DNA of 64,000 nt from Ignavibacteria bacterium (lineage in GTDB: Bacteria > Bacteroidota > Ignavibacteria > Ignavibacteriales > Ignavibacteriaceae), in the NCBI GenBank assembly GCA_017302895.1, contig JAFLBV010000001.1:1721001-1785000 (forward strand). The letters run 5' to 3'. The position numbers were made by a program, and so were the translations under genes. Shown here piece after piece: positions 7,619 through 18,845 of the stretch. Each line of letters starts with the position of its first letter. Within the stretch, counting starts at the first letter, position 1. The notes below the pieces were generated by a model. It did not search any database. It worked only from the letters and a program-made list of their open reading frames with translations, and was not told the DNA's origin.

Positions 7619-10600
7619 TTGCTTCCCGGAGGTACTGAACTGTACACGAAAAACAAGATAATAAAACTGACAATCTTCATGTTGCTCTATGCCATTTTTG
7701 TGGCAGTTGGAGTGGAGATTCATCTTGGGGTAGAGCAGGTGGCTCCATTTTGGCCGGCAAGTGCAGTTTTACTGGCTGCATTATATTATTTTGACCGTAA
7801 AGATCATCCTCTGATCTATATTTTGGCGATAATTCCACATACTCTTCTTAATATGTACGATGGCAGTGGCTTTCTGCTATCATTCCTTTTTAGTCTTGCC
7901 AACATCGGCACCTCCTTTTTACAGTATGAATTCCTGCTTCGCGTAAGTCCAAATCTTTTAGAGTTCGATGATACATTTGAGATCCTTTATTTCATAGTCA
8001 GCGGATTTGTTAAGAGTCTTGTGGCTGCGACATTGGGGGCAATATCCATGAGTCTGCTGACAAACCAGACAGCCAGTTCCCTCGAGGTGATCAAGGTGTG
8101 GGCTACTGCAGAGTGGGTCTGTATACTTTATCTTACTCCTGCCTTTTTTGTGTTTGCGAAGACCGGTATCAGTTTTCAAATCGCAAAAGTCCCAAACAGA
8201 AAGCTGGCAGAGGGATTTCTTCTTGCCCTTTATATCCTCGGAATTGCAATATTCGCTCAGACCCAGATGAGCGATCAGCGGGAATTTTTGTTTAAATATC
8301 TTGCCATGCCCGGGATAATATGGTCACTTTTCAGGTTCAAAACCCGCACAAATTTTTATGTCCTTCTCGGATTTTTTCTCCTTCTTGTAGCAAACCTGCT
8401 TGAGAATGAGGGATTGTTCAGATATCGTGAAGAGGAACTGAAGACCACCATTCTTGATATGAATCTTTATGCTTCTGTAATCGCATCGATATCTCTGTTT
8501 ATCCTGGTGTCGCTAAATCAGCAGAAAAGAAGTCTCAGGCTGGTTGAGGACGGGAGGAAAAAACTTAAGGCAATCTTCGAAAATGCTCCTGTTCCATACA
8601 TTATCCTCGACAGTAGCGGAATTATTGTCGATTGCAACGATGAATTTTGCAAAATGTTCAATGATAAAGGGGATTGTAACAGGAATAAAAAAATAACTGA
8701 TCTGCTTACGGAAGACTCAGCCGAAAAATTTGACCGCTTCATTGCTTCAGGAAAAGATGATCTTGAAGACACACTGGAATTTTTAAATTCGGCCGGAGAA
8801 AAAATCATTGTTCACTTCAAAATGAGAAAAAATTCCGAGTTTGAAATCAGTTTTTATTGTTCAATGGAAAACATAACCGAGAAGCATCAGATAGAGACAG
8901 CCGCCCGCTCCGCAGAGGAGAGATACCGTTATTTGTTTGACCATTCACCTGAAGGGATACTCCTTCTTGATCCTAATTCGTTCAGGATAATCGAATACAA
9001 TCTGGTGGCTGCAGATCTGATTGGAGCCGGTGAAAATGCCAATTATAATTTCCTTCAACTCCTGAAATTGAAGAAAGAGGAAGAGAAAAGACTTTTTGAC
9101 AAAGTAAACGGGGGTGAAATTTTTACGGGTTCTGTCAGTTTGGGCAAACCCGGAGATAAGAGGGCATACCTTGAATTCACCTTGAGTAAAGTTGTAATAA
9201 ATAAAAAAAGATCACTTATCTGTCTTATTCGCGATGTTACAACTCAGAAAAAATCCGAGAGGACAAGAAAATTAAACAGACTCAGGCTGGAGTCACTGTT
9301 AAGGCTCAAAGAGAGTCTCTCCGGAAACAACCTTGAGTTTCTTGGTGAAATTGCTGAAGAGGCAAAAGCAGTAACTGAAGCAAAAGAGAGCATAGCCTTT
9401 TTCTTCGATGAGGGGGAAGTGCTGGTTGCCCATTACAAAGATGAGATATTGCTGAGCAGTGCTTTCCGGTACGATGAATTTATAACGAGTCAGATCGCAA
9501 CTGAGTGGTCAGAACTGTTTAATTCCGATACGCCTTTTATGAGAATAAAGGAAGTTTACGGCTCGCACGGTTCCAACATTAATCATTTCATTGGATATCC
9601 AGCACTTGAGATGAAGTACCCTGAAATAGCCATTGGAGTGGTTTCTCAGACTGATTATGATGAAGGGGATCTGGATCATTTTACACTCTTCAGCGAGTCG
9701 ATAAAAAGTGTCGTTTCCAAGAATGCTGCCGACCTTGAAAACAGATATTTATTGCTTGCGGTACAGCAAAATACAGCCTCAATAGTTATTACTGATACCA
9801 AAGGCAACATCAAGTATGTCAATCCGCAATTCGAGAAAATTACGGGTTACAGTTTTGAGGAAGTGAAGGGGAAAAACCCAAGAGTATTAAAATCAGGCGA
9901 AACACCGCCGGATGAGTATAAAACCATGTGGGAAACCATTTCCACAGGTGAGGGGTGGAAGGGAGTTTTCCATAACAAGAAGAAGAATGGTGAACTTTAC
10001 TGGGAATCTGCATCTCTTTCACCGATTAAAGATCATTTGGGTATTATAACAGGATATCTGGCGATCAAAAATGATATCACTGTGGAACGACAAATGGAAC
10101 AGGATTTGACACAGCGGGAGAAGAGATTCCATACATTGTGGGAACACTCTCTCGATCCGATGAGGCTCACAGATTCCGAGGGGAAGCTCGTGATGGTAAA
10201 TGAAGCCTATTGCAAGCTGTTTGGTTTGTCAAAGGCTGATATGACCGGGAAAATATTTACCGATTATCTGGATGAGTCTGCATATCAAAATGCACGAGAG
10301 AGATACAAAGCGAAATTTGCAGCGAGGTCGATACCCAATTATCAGGAATCGTTACTTCACTTGAAAAACGGTGACAAGATCTGGGTAAACATCCTGAGCC
10401 GGTTCATGGAATATGACGACGGTGAGATGCTTCTGCTTGCAATTTTCAGAGACATAACAGACATCAAACGGCGTGAATCAGAATTGAATGATGCCCGGCA
10501 AAGAGCCGAGACGATGAACAGGTTGAAAAGTATTTTCCTCGCAAACATGAGTCACGAATTGCGTACACCACTTATCAATATTATGGGTTACGCAGAAATC

Positions 10601-11608
10601 CTCATGGATGAAGTTGAAGATGAGGGGAACAAGGAGATGCTTTCATCAATAGTTAATGGAGGCGAGAGACTTCGCGACACATTAAATTCGCTCCTTGACC
10701 TCTCAAATCTCGAATCCGACAAGACAGACACTCTCTTTTCTGTTCACGATCTGAACTCGCTGGCGCAGAAAATTTTCAGGGAATTTGAGGAAGCAGCGAA
10801 GTTAAAGAGGTTGAGGTATGAGATTGAACTTAGCGATGTGGCACCGCTGGCTTTGCTGGATGAGAAACTTCTGTCGCAGGTGTTGCGAAATCTCATGAAC
10901 AATGCCATCAAATATACAGATTCAGGATTTGTCAAGGTGGTTACCGGTATTTCGGGGAGCGGGAAACAAAAAACTGCATTCCTGAAAGTTGTCGACTCAG
11001 GTATAGGTATTCCTGACGAAATGAAAGAGCAGATATTTGAACCTTTCAGACAGGTAAGTGAGGGCAACGGAAGAAAATATGAGGGAGCCGGTCTTGGGCT
11101 TACCATTGCCCGCAAGTATGTGGAGTTGATGGCTGGTGAACTTACAGTTGAGAGTCAGTTTGGTTCCGGTTCGATATTTGAAATTGGTTTTATTTCAGAG
11201 AATGAAGTGACAGGTGAGGATGAGGAAAGTGATAATCCGGACAAGAAAAAGATTCTGATCGTCGAAGATGATGCAGTCTGTGCCAACCTTATGAAGATGT
11301 ACCTCCTAAAGAGTTATGACATTACAGTAGCACATACCGGTGAAGAAGCTCTGGAGTTGCTAAGCGAAGACAAATTTGACATATTGATCCTTGATATCAA
11401 TCTTCCTGGTGGTATGAGCGGAGTGGAAATTGCACACATCGTCAGGGAGATGGAGGTCTATCAGAAGACACCATTGGTTGCAATTACAGCGTTTTCACTC
11501 CCCGGAGATCAACAGAGGTTTCTCGAGTCAGGATTCCAGTGTTTCGTCGAGAAGCCATTCAAGAGGGATGATTTTATATCCCGCATCAATGAACTGATGA
11601 AGGATTAG
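7619..11608 (+). CDS. MASE1/multi-PAS hybrid sensor histidine kinase with receiver domain
   Basis: 1329 residues. Order: an N-terminal MASE1-like membrane module (about 10-290, with PFWPASAVLLAALYY), a PAS (about 310-425), a second PAS (about 430-545), a GAF-like region (about 555-700), a PAS/PAC with GYSFEEVKGKNPR (about 710-830), a PAS/PAC (about 840-955), HisKA with MSHELRTP near 978, HATPase with DSGIGIP and GAGLGLTIARK, and a C-terminal REC with EDDA, phosphoacceptor in ILDINLPGG and VEKPF. It would autophosphorylate on His and pass phosphate to its own receiver. The start is TTG with GAGGGA upstream; an ATG near 7679 would cut into the first membrane helix. It overlaps the convergent kinase gene by four bases. 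Confidence 0.9.
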   Translation: MLPGGTELYTKNKIIKLTIFMLLYAIFVAVGVEIHLGVEQVAPFWPASAVLLAALYYFDRKDHPLIYILAIIPHTLLNMYDGSGFLLSFLFSLANIGTSFLQYEFLLRVSPNLLEFDDTFEILYFIVSGFVKSLVAATLGAISMSLLTNQTASSLEVIKVWATAEWVCILYLTPAFFVFAKTGISFQIAKVPNRKLAEGFLLALYILGIAIFAQTQMSDQREFLFKYLAMPGIIWSLFRFKTRTNFYVLLGFFLLLVANLLENEGLFRYREEELKTTILDMNLYASVIASISLFILVSLNQQKRSLRLVEDGRKKLKAIFENAPVPYIILDSSGIIVDCNDEFCKMFNDKGDCNRNKKITDLLTEDSAEKFDRFIASGKDDLEDTLEFLNSAGEKIIVHFKMRKNSEFEISFYCSMENITEKHQIETAARSAEERYRYLFDHSPEGILLLDPNSFRIIEYNLVAADLIGAGENANYNFLQLLKLKKEEEKRLFDKVNGGEIFTGSVSLGKPGDKRAYLEFTLSKVVINKKRSLICLIRDVTTQKKSERTRKLNRLRLESLLRLKESLSGNNLEFLGEIAEEAKAVTEAKESIAFFFDEGEVLVAHYKDEILLSSAFRYDEFITSQIATEWSELFNSDTPFMRIKEVYGSHGSNINHFIGYPALEMKYPEIAIGVVSQTDYDEGDLDHFTLFSESIKSVVSKNAADLENRYLLLAVQQNTASIVITDTKGNIKYVNPQFEKITGYSFEEVKGKNPRVLKSGETPPDEYKTMWETISTGEGWKGVFHNKKKNGELYWESASLSPIKDHLGIITGYLAIKNDITVERQMEQDLTQREKRFHTLWEHSLDPMRLTDSEGKLVMVNEAYCKLFGLSKADMTGKIFTDYLDESAYQNARERYKAKFAARSIPNYQESLLHLKNGDKIWVNILSRFMEYDDGEMLLLAIFRDITDIKRRESELNDARQRAETMNRLKSIFLANMSHELRTPLINIMGYAEILMDEVEDEGNKEMLSSIVNGGERLRDTLNSLLDLSNLESDKTDTLFSVHDLNSLAQKIFREFEEAAKLKRLRYEIELSDVAPLALLDEKLLSQVLRNLMNNAIKYTDSGFVKVVTGISGSGKQKTAFLKVVDSGIGIPDEMKEQIFEPFRQVSEGNGRKYEGAGLGLTIARKYVELMAGELTVESQFGSGSIFEIGFISENEVTGEDEESDNPDKKKILIVEDDAVCANLMKMYLLKSYDITVAHTGEEALELLSEDKFDILILDINLPGGMSGVEIAHIVREMEVYQKTPLVAITAFSLPGDQQRFLESGFQCFVEKPFKRDDFISRINELMKD

Positions 11609-12828
11609 GAATTCCCTGCTCTATTCAGGATAATTTTGAATGTTGTTCCTTCACCAGGAATTGAATTTGAGACGAAAATTTTTCCGGCATGATACTCTTC
11701 AATAATCCTTTTTGAGAGGCTTAAGCCGAGTCCCCACCCCCGGGTTTTTGTGCTGTAACCCGGTCTGAAGACATCTTTTCTTCTCTTCAGGTCGATACCT
11801 TTTCCATTATCGGTTACATCGATTTCAATTTTGTTTTTCACCTGAACCACATTCACAACAATTCTGCCTGTGGAGTGGTCGATTGCATCGAGTGCATTTT
11901 TGATAAGATTTTCGATAACCCAGCCAAAAAGTTCCTTGTTGATGAAAGCCTCAGCCTGGTCATCACCCTGGAGAACCAGATCAACTTTTTTACCAAGCCG
12001 CGGAAGCCTTCTACTGAAATACTCGTAAATTTCGGTAAGGCTGTCCTTGACATTTTCCTTTTTAAGTTCTGCTTTTGACCCGATTTTGGAGAATCTGTTA
12101 GTTATTCTGCTCAATTTATGAACATCATTGTTTATCTCCTCTGCGGTGTCGAGTACCTTGTCGGGATCGCTGTAATTCAATTTTAACAGTTCGATCCATC
12201 CCATGAGACTTGTAAGAGGGGTACCGAACTGGTGGGCGGTTTCCTTCGCCATTCCCACCCAAATGTTGCTCTGTTCACTTCTTTTTATCTGACTGAATCC
12301 TATATAGGCTGTAATTATGAAGAGAAATGCAATGAGCATCTGCACATAGGGGAAAAACCGGAGCTGGGTTACGAGAGTAGATTCACCAAAATGAATTTTG
12401 TTCAGCACGAGAGTGTCGGTTCCCATAACATGCTTTACGAGGATGGGGGAATTGGCATCATCCATCGAGATTATCTTATCTCTGAAGAATTTTTGCAATT
12501 TGTCTTTAGAGAGAGTGGAATCCATCTTTACATTACGAAAATTCTGTGCCCCCGATATATCGACATTATCCTTTGCATCGGAGAGAATAACCTCGAAATC
12601 GATCGGTTGAATAATATTTTCAAGCAGGAAGGTCAGATCGGTATTGTCCTCGGAGTTCGCAATATACTCCAGAGTATTGGCATAGAGCTGCACTATCTGT
12701 CTTTCTCTCGCTTGAAGTTTTTGTACGATGGTATGGGTATAGTAAAGAGTACCGGCAGCAATAAGCAGGGCAGCAAAAATAAGAGCCATTTTGATATTAG
12801 CGGTAGCCGGACCGCCCGACATTTTCAC
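11605..12828 (-). CDS. Membrane sensor histidine kinase
   Basis: 407 residues. Two membrane helices (about 10-32 and 160-180) frame a periplasmic sensor region of about 130 residues. The kinase core has an atypical H-box, KETAHQFGTPL near residue 203, as in the HAMP-less family that includes NtrY-like kinases. Then come the N-box IENLIKNALDAI, G1 DNGKGID, F-box DVFRPGYST and G2 GWGLGLSLSKRI. It is downstream of purA on the same strand (gap 88 bases), possibly the last gene of a STAS-purA-kinase transcript. No cognate response regulator is adjacent. Confidence 0.88.
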   Translation of the reverse strand: MKMSGGPATANIKMALIFAALLIAAGTLYYTHTIVQKLQARERQIVQLYANTLEYIANSEDNTDLTFLLENIIQPIDFEVILSDAKDNVDISGAQNFRNVKMDSTLSKDKLQKFFRDKIISMDDANSPILVKHVMGTDTLVLNKIHFGESTLVTQLRFFPYVQMLIAFLFIITAYIGFSQIKRSEQSNIWVGMAKETAHQFGTPLTSLMGWIELLKLNYSDPDKVLDTAEEINNDVHKLSRITNRFSKIGSKAELKKENVKDSLTEIYEYFSRRLPRLGKKVDLVLQGDDQAEAFINKELFGWVIENLIKNALDAIDHSTGRIVVNVVQVKNKIEIDVTDNGKGIDLKRRKDVFRPGYSTKTRGWGLGLSLSKRIIEEYHAGKIFVSNSIPGEGTTFKIILNRAGNS

Positions 12829-12916
12829 AGTCTGTCTCCGGGAAATTGTAAAATTGGAAATACCAAATTAATGGATAGAGACGAAGAAGAAAATGTAAAT
12901 AAATATCGTCAGATTG

Positions 12917-14203
<1,287 letters not shown>

Positions 14204-14539
14204 TTAGAAACTTGCCAGTGCGTCTTCAACAGAAGGATAGCTTTCAAAAATTGTAACCAGCTTGGTAATTACCAAGAGGCTGTGGATTTTTTCTTCAACA
14301 TTGGCGAGTTTAAGTTTACCATTCTCTTTATTCACCGTGGTCAAACCTGCGATAAGCATGCCGAGACCGGATGAATTCATAAATTTTACTTCTCCGAGAT
14401 CAACAACGATATTCTTTTTCCCTTCGGAGAGGAATTTTTTGATGGTATCGCTGTACTCATTAGCTTCGGGACCGCCAAGGACATTGCCCTTAAGTTCAAT
14501 GACGATGGCTTCATACCGTTCAGTTACTTTCATTTTCAT
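14204..14539 (-). CDS. STAS-domain anti-sigma factor antagonist (SpoIIAA/RsbV type)
   Basis: 111 residues forming one STAS domain. The phosphorylatable serine motif is MNSSGLGMLIAG near residue 55-66, preceded by the NIVVDLGEVKF strand. Such proteins bind an RsbW/SpoIIAB-type kinase when unphosphorylated and are reset by SpoIIE-type phosphatases. Candidate partners, the RsbW-like kinase (29083-29514) and three phosphatases, lie 14 kb away in this window; the pairing is inference. It is first in a probable operon with purA. The first residues could start at either of two nearby ATGs. Confidence 0.88.
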   Translation of the reverse strand: MKMKVTERYEAIVIELKGNVLGGPEANEYSDTIKKFLSEGKKNIVVDLGEVKFMNSSGLGMLIAGLTTVNKENGKLKLANVEEKIHSLLVITKLVTIFESYPSVEDALASF

Positions 14540-14784
14540 AGAAACTCCTGTTTCTTGGTTCTTTGATTTTTTAAGCTATTGAATGATTAATTACATTTTT
14601 ACAGAACTAAAATATAAAGAATAATTTTTTAAAATTTATCGAAAAGGGTGATTAAATAATTTTAATTTTGACAGAAAAAATAGTAAACTGAGCAGGAATT
14701 GCTTTTATTTTATTTGTTTTTATGATAATTTGCCGATTGCAATTGTAATTAACATTTAATAGCCACAATATTGAGGAAAACGGA

Positions 14785-16206
14785 ATGCATCGTCTTTTTC
14801 AACTCGTTTTAATTCTAATTTTGATTTCGATCACTTCATTTGCCCAGTGGAGTGCTGACCCTGCAAAGAATTACAGAATTGGCGATACCACCATGTCACA
14901 GGACTTGCCCAAAGTGGCGACAAGCCCTGACGGTGGCAGCTACATCTCCTGGTTTGCAAACGGGAATGGCGGATACAAGCTTTACATGCAAAGGCTGGAT
15001 GCTGCAGGTAAAAAACAGTGGGGTGAAGGGGGTCTTCTCATTTCAGAACATCCACAAAACACATATCTTGTTGATTATTCTCTGATTACTGATAAAAATA
15101 ATAATGCAGTAGTTGCTTTTGTCGATGTCAGGACCGGATCCATGGCTACCGTTGCCTATATGATATCACCGGCGGGGAAATTTGTCTGGGGTGCTGACGG
15201 ACTGCTTCTGCTTTCCGGGAGTGGATCAGCGACTAACCCTTCGATCGCAGCAACAACAGAAGGCAAATTTGTAATTGCCTGGAATGCATCAGATGAAGTT
15301 GACAAGATTGCCATGCAGATGATATCAGCAGATGGTAAATTATTGTGGGGTGACAAGCCTGTTGTCTACGGAAGCGGTAATAATGAGGAGGGCTATCTGA
15401 CTCCGTTACTCGTTCCATCCGACAAAGGCTCCGTAATTATGGTACATTCTGTTTCCACCGGGAAATTTCCGGGGCAGTCGATCCGGTTTTTTGCCCAGAA
15501 ATTTAATGCAAAAGGAAGCATTGAATGGAAAAAAGGGGGTGTCCCCGTTCAGTCAATTGGTTATGCGATGAAATTTAGCAGTCCTTTTGTTGCGAGTGAC
15601 GGTGCAAACGGAGCGATAGTTTCCTGGTATGATGACCGTAACCTGACGAACATACAGAGCGGATGGGTTCAGAGAATAAACCCGAACGGAACTTTTGCAT
15701 TTCCTGCAGATGGTGCGGAATTCTCTTCAAAGAAAGGATTTAACAAGTATAATTCCGTTGCATGCCGACTCTCTGCGACCAATGAAATTGTCGTTTTTTG
15801 GAAGATGGCTAATGCCAGCCAGTCAGAAGAGGGTATTTACGCACAGAAATTCGATTCCAAGGGAAAGAAGCTGTGGGGCGATGACGGTGTGGAAATTGAA
15901 AAAATTGGAATAGCCCGTTACAGTCATTTTGATGTGGTTGGAACTGCGAAATCAGCATCCCTTTTCTATATAAGTTCCGATTTTACAGGGTTCAAATCCA
16001 CCATCAAGGGGATTACACTTCCTTCATCGGGACTTAAAAATTCAAGCGGGATATTCAATGTATCATCGGTCGAATCAGAAAGGAGCAGAATTGGTGCAGA
16101 TCTTGATAAATCGAATTCTGCGATTGTAGTCTGGAGTGACAAAAGGACAGGAAAAGACCTCGTTTATGGTCAAAAAGTTACGGAGAAAAACTCAAAAGGA
16201 AAATAA
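14785..16206 (+). CDS. Secreted beta-propeller-like protein, paralogue of next gene, without T9SS tail
   Basis: 473 residues with a signal peptide (LVLILILISITSFAQ). The body contains repeated units of the form YMQRLDAAGKKQWG, FVWGADGLLLLSG, IAWNASDEVDKIAMQ and QKFDSKGKKLWGDDG, suggesting a bladed propeller. It aligns over nearly its whole length with the downstream gene but stops at a YGQKV blade and lacks both the Fn3-like domain and the T9SS sorting domain. It could be released into the periplasm or use another anchor. GAGG at about 14774 precedes the ATG. No function is known. Confidence 0.8.
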   Translation: MHRLFQLVLILILISITSFAQWSADPAKNYRIGDTTMSQDLPKVATSPDGGSYISWFANGNGGYKLYMQRLDAAGKKQWGEGGLLISEHPQNTYLVDYSLITDKNNNAVVAFVDVRTGSMATVAYMISPAGKFVWGADGLLLLSGSGSATNPSIAATTEGKFVIAWNASDEVDKIAMQMISADGKLLWGDKPVVYGSGNNEEGYLTPLLVPSDKGSVIMVHSVSTGKFPGQSIRFFAQKFNAKGSIEWKKGGVPVQSIGYAMKFSSPFVASDGANGAIVSWYDDRNLTNIQSGWVQRINPNGTFAFPADGAEFSSKKGFNKYNSVACRLSATNEIVVFWKMANASQSEEGIYAQKFDSKGKKLWGDDGVEIEKIGIARYSHFDVVGTAKSASLFYISSDFTGFKSTIKGITLPSSGLKNSSGIFNVSSVESERSRIGADLDKSNSAIVVWSDKRTGKDLVYGQKVTEKNSKGK

Positions 16207-16286
16207 TAACGATCCAATCGTTTCAAACACCATTGAGTGAATTTAATAGTTACATCACATTTAATTAACCGGAAAAGGAGTCCGCG

Positions 16287-18269
16287 ATGAAAAGATATCT
16301 GCTTTTTATTCTGTTTTTCGCTGCATTGTCATTTTCGGGTCTGGCACAGTGGTCATCAGACCCGACTGTCAACCTGATGATTGCCGACACAACAGGTGAG
16401 CAGGACTTGCCCAAATCTGTCAGTTGCCCCGATGGCAGCACCTACATTTCATGGTTTGACAGCAGAGGCGGGAGTTATGCAGTTTACATGCAACGGCTCA
16501 ACCCCGAGGGAGTAAAACTTTGGGGCTCACAGGGTCTGCTTATTTCCAATAATCCACAAAATTCATCTTTGGTGGATTACGATCTAACATGTGACGCTCA
16601 GAGCAATGCGATTGTTGTTTTCACCGACATAAGATCGGGGGATCTCGATGTTTTTGCATACAAGATTTCTCCAGCCGGGCAATTTTTGTGGGGAGCTAAC
16701 GGGGTGGCTCTCTCATCGGGAACAGGATACGAAGCCAATCCCACAGTTGCTGTAACTTCCGATGGAAATGTGGTTGTAGCCTGGATTTATGCAGTAAATC
16801 CCTATAAAGTGTACATGCAAAAACTTGATGCCACCGGTGCAAAACAATGGGGAGCAACTCCTCTCATCTACGGGTCCGCAACAGAGGGGTATAATTTTCC
16901 GAAAATAGTACCATCTGATAACGGATCTGTAATAGTTTCACACAAGGTGACAACGGGAAATTTCCCCGCCCAAACAGTAAAGCTGGCTGCACAGAAGTTT
17001 AATTCTTCCGGTTTTGCACAGTGGGGTACCGGTGGAGTCTGGGTGCAAAGCCTTGGAAAGGTTATGGCATTTACAGCACAATATTCAGAATCTGATGGCG
17101 CCAATGGCGTGATAGTCGCATGGCATGACGACCGGAACTCGATAAATCTCCAAAGTGCGTGGGTGCAGAGAGTGAAATCTGATGGAACCCTCGCTTTCCC
17201 GGCAAATGGAGCGGAATGTGCCACCACTTCCGGAATTCATAAATGGAACCCTGTGGCGGCAAAACTTACCGGTTCAGATGAAGTTATGGCTTTTTGGAGA
17301 TTCACAAATTCCGACCAGAATCAGGACGGACTCGCGGTACAGAAGTTTAGTGCTTCAGGTGTAAGACAGTTTACCGATGATGGCATCACCCTGAGGGCGA
17401 TGACAGGCACAGCCAATATTGTCGGATATGATCTTGCAGCAATCTCCAACTCGGCGTATATTGTTTATAATGTCGGAAATTCAGCCGGACTCAGCAACAC
17501 TGTTCAGGGACTGATGATCAACTCCAGCGGTACAAACGCATGGGGAAGCACAATGCCCCTCTCTTCGCTTGTGTCTGACAAGGGACGACTTCAGATGGTG
17601 AAAGATATTTCCGATGCAGGTCTCGCTTTTTGGACTGACAAAAGAGTTGGAAATGGCATTTACGGGCAAAAAATAAATACAAACGGTACTCTTGGTAATG
17701 TTATTGTACCTGTGGAACTCTCAAACTTCGCTTCAACTGTGTCGGGAAATTCTGTTATTCTCGAATGGTCAACAGCAACCGAAACGAACAACGCCGGATT
17801 TACTCTTGAGAGAAAATCCGCGTCCGGTTCCTGGATAAAAGCAGCCGAAATTCAGGGTGCCGGAACTTCAACCAAGCCTGTAGAATACAGATTTTCCGAT
17901 AACAATCTCACACCCGGGACATATAACTACCGGCTTATTCAACGCGATTTTGACGGAAGGGAAACCATCTATTCGCTTCTGAATGAAATTGTAATTTCTG
18001 TTCCCGGACAGTTTGAACTTGGTCAAAACTATCCCAATCCTTTCAATCCGACAACTGTTATTCGCTTCTCGTTACCCGTTTCAGGGATGACCTCTCTGAA
18101 GGTGTACAATGAGACAGGCGAAGAGGTTGCGACTCTCGTTGATGGAGTAAGAGAAGCAGGCAACTATGAAATCAGTTTTGATGCGCGAGGACTAAGTTCC
18201 GGAGTCTACTTTTATACCCTCAGTTCCGGTGAATTTTCTCAGACGAAGAAACTTGTTCTGATGCAGTAA
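16287..18269 (+). CDS. T9SS-sorted secreted beta-propeller-like protein
   Basis: 660 residues. Signal peptide to about residue 20 (ending LAQ), then propeller-like repeats to about 470 of the same type as in the preceding gene. A domain at about 477-565 starts PVELSNFASTVSGN and has the LEWSTATETNNAGF pattern common before sorting tails. The C-terminal T9SS type A sorting domain (about 575-660) contains [10 protein letters not shown] and a closing KKLVLMQ. The protein should be moved through the outer membrane and cleaved or attached on the surface. A good AAAGGAG site precedes the ATG, and a strong terminator follows. Confidence 0.88.
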   Translation: MKRYLLFILFFAALSFSGLAQWSSDPTVNLMIADTTGEQDLPKSVSCPDGSTYISWFDSRGGSYAVYMQRLNPEGVKLWGSQGLLISNNPQNSSLVDYDLTCDAQSNAIVVFTDIRSGDLDVFAYKISPAGQFLWGANGVALSSGTGYEANPTVAVTSDGNVVVAWIYAVNPYKVYMQKLDATGAKQWGATPLIYGSATEGYNFPKIVPSDNGSVIVSHKVTTGNFPAQTVKLAAQKFNSSGFAQWGTGGVWVQSLGKVMAFTAQYSESDGANGVIVAWHDDRNSINLQSAWVQRVKSDGTLAFPANGAECATTSGIHKWNPVAAKLTGSDEVMAFWRFTNSDQNQDGLAVQKFSASGVRQFTDDGITLRAMTGTANIVGYDLAAISNSAYIVYNVGNSAGLSNTVQGLMINSSGTNAWGSTMPLSSLVSDKGRLQMVKDISDAGLAFWTDKRVGNGIYGQKINTNGTLGNVIVPVELSNFASTVSGNSVILEWSTATETNNAGFTLERKSASGSWIKAAEIQGAGTSTKPVEYRFSDNNLTPGTYNYRLIQRDFDGRETIYSLLNEIVISVPGQFELGQNYPNPFNPTTVIRFSLPVSGMTSLKVYNETGEEVATLVDGVREAGNYEISFDARGLSSGVYFYTLSSGEFSQTKKLVLMQ

Positions 18270-18299
18270 TTTGCATAATTCAATAGTGCAGGAATTTTC

Positions 18300-18334
18300 G
18301 GTCGTCATTCGCGAGGATGACGACCTTTTTTTTT
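18300..18334 (+). terminator. Rho-independent terminator
   Basis: GGTCGTCAT pairs with ATGACGACC across a short loop and is followed by nine T. It sits 30 bases after the propeller gene stop. The stem is nearly the same as the one after nrfA at 50398. Confidence 0.92.
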
Positions 18335-18422
18335 GTAAAAATTGTACATCTGTCAGAAATCTCCTTAATAATTCTCTTTTAGTACTATTTGTTGCTACCT
18401 TCTTTTAACCGCCAGGATTGTG

Positions 18423-18465
18423 TCTCATTATGAGAATTGCAGATATTCCCTGTAGAATTATGAGA
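18423..18465. promoter_or_regulatory. Putative activator sites (TCATTATGAGA palindrome and a second half-matching copy)
   Basis: TCTCATTATGAGA at 18423-18435 is a perfect 13-bp palindrome. TAGAATTATGAGA at 18453-18465 keeps the right arm, 30 bp centre to centre. They lie about 250-280 bp before the predicted start of the sigma-54 type promoter at 18683, a usual distance for enhancer-binding proteins. The same core recurs before the next sigma-54 type promoter. Confidence 0.5.
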
Positions 18466-18682
18466 AACCGCAATTCACACCAAAAACGCAGGAAATTTAC
18501 TGCCCTGCCCTCGAAAAAATAATATCTACCTCATTTTCTGAAAAAACTGTATTTAAATGGTACAGTTGCTTATGGTTAAAATTTGTTATATCTGAAAAAT
18601 AGAAATGGCTTTTTCTTCTGATTTTGACCTTTATTGCAGTTTTAGACTGTCTGAAAAAGAAATGGTTTTTGGGCAAAATCGA

Positions 18683-18698
18683 GTTGGCACGAAACTTG
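18683..18698 (+). promoter_or_regulatory. Sigma-54 (RpoN) type -24/-12 promoter
   Basis: TTGGCAC, five bases, then TTGT, with the two key G positions 12 bp apart (18685 and 18697), as in the -24/-12 consensus. The only departure is T for C in the -12 GC. The transcript would begin near 18710. It precedes the small membrane protein gene. Confidence 0.7.
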
Positions 18699-18845
18699 TA
18701 AGTATAGAGATGCATTTAATAGAAAGTGTTTGCCGAATTGCATAACGATCTCCAAGAGATATGTGCTTTTCACCCGGTGTGGAGACTGAGAATACCACGG
18801 CAGATTACTGATCAGCTAACAGATTTTTATACGGAAACCATTTCG

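Noticed and set aside
18726-18845. GTG start at 18726 for the small membrane protein
   Set aside because: It would add 40 residues of unlikely composition before the membrane helix; kept only as an alternative because the transcript is predicted to start just upstream.
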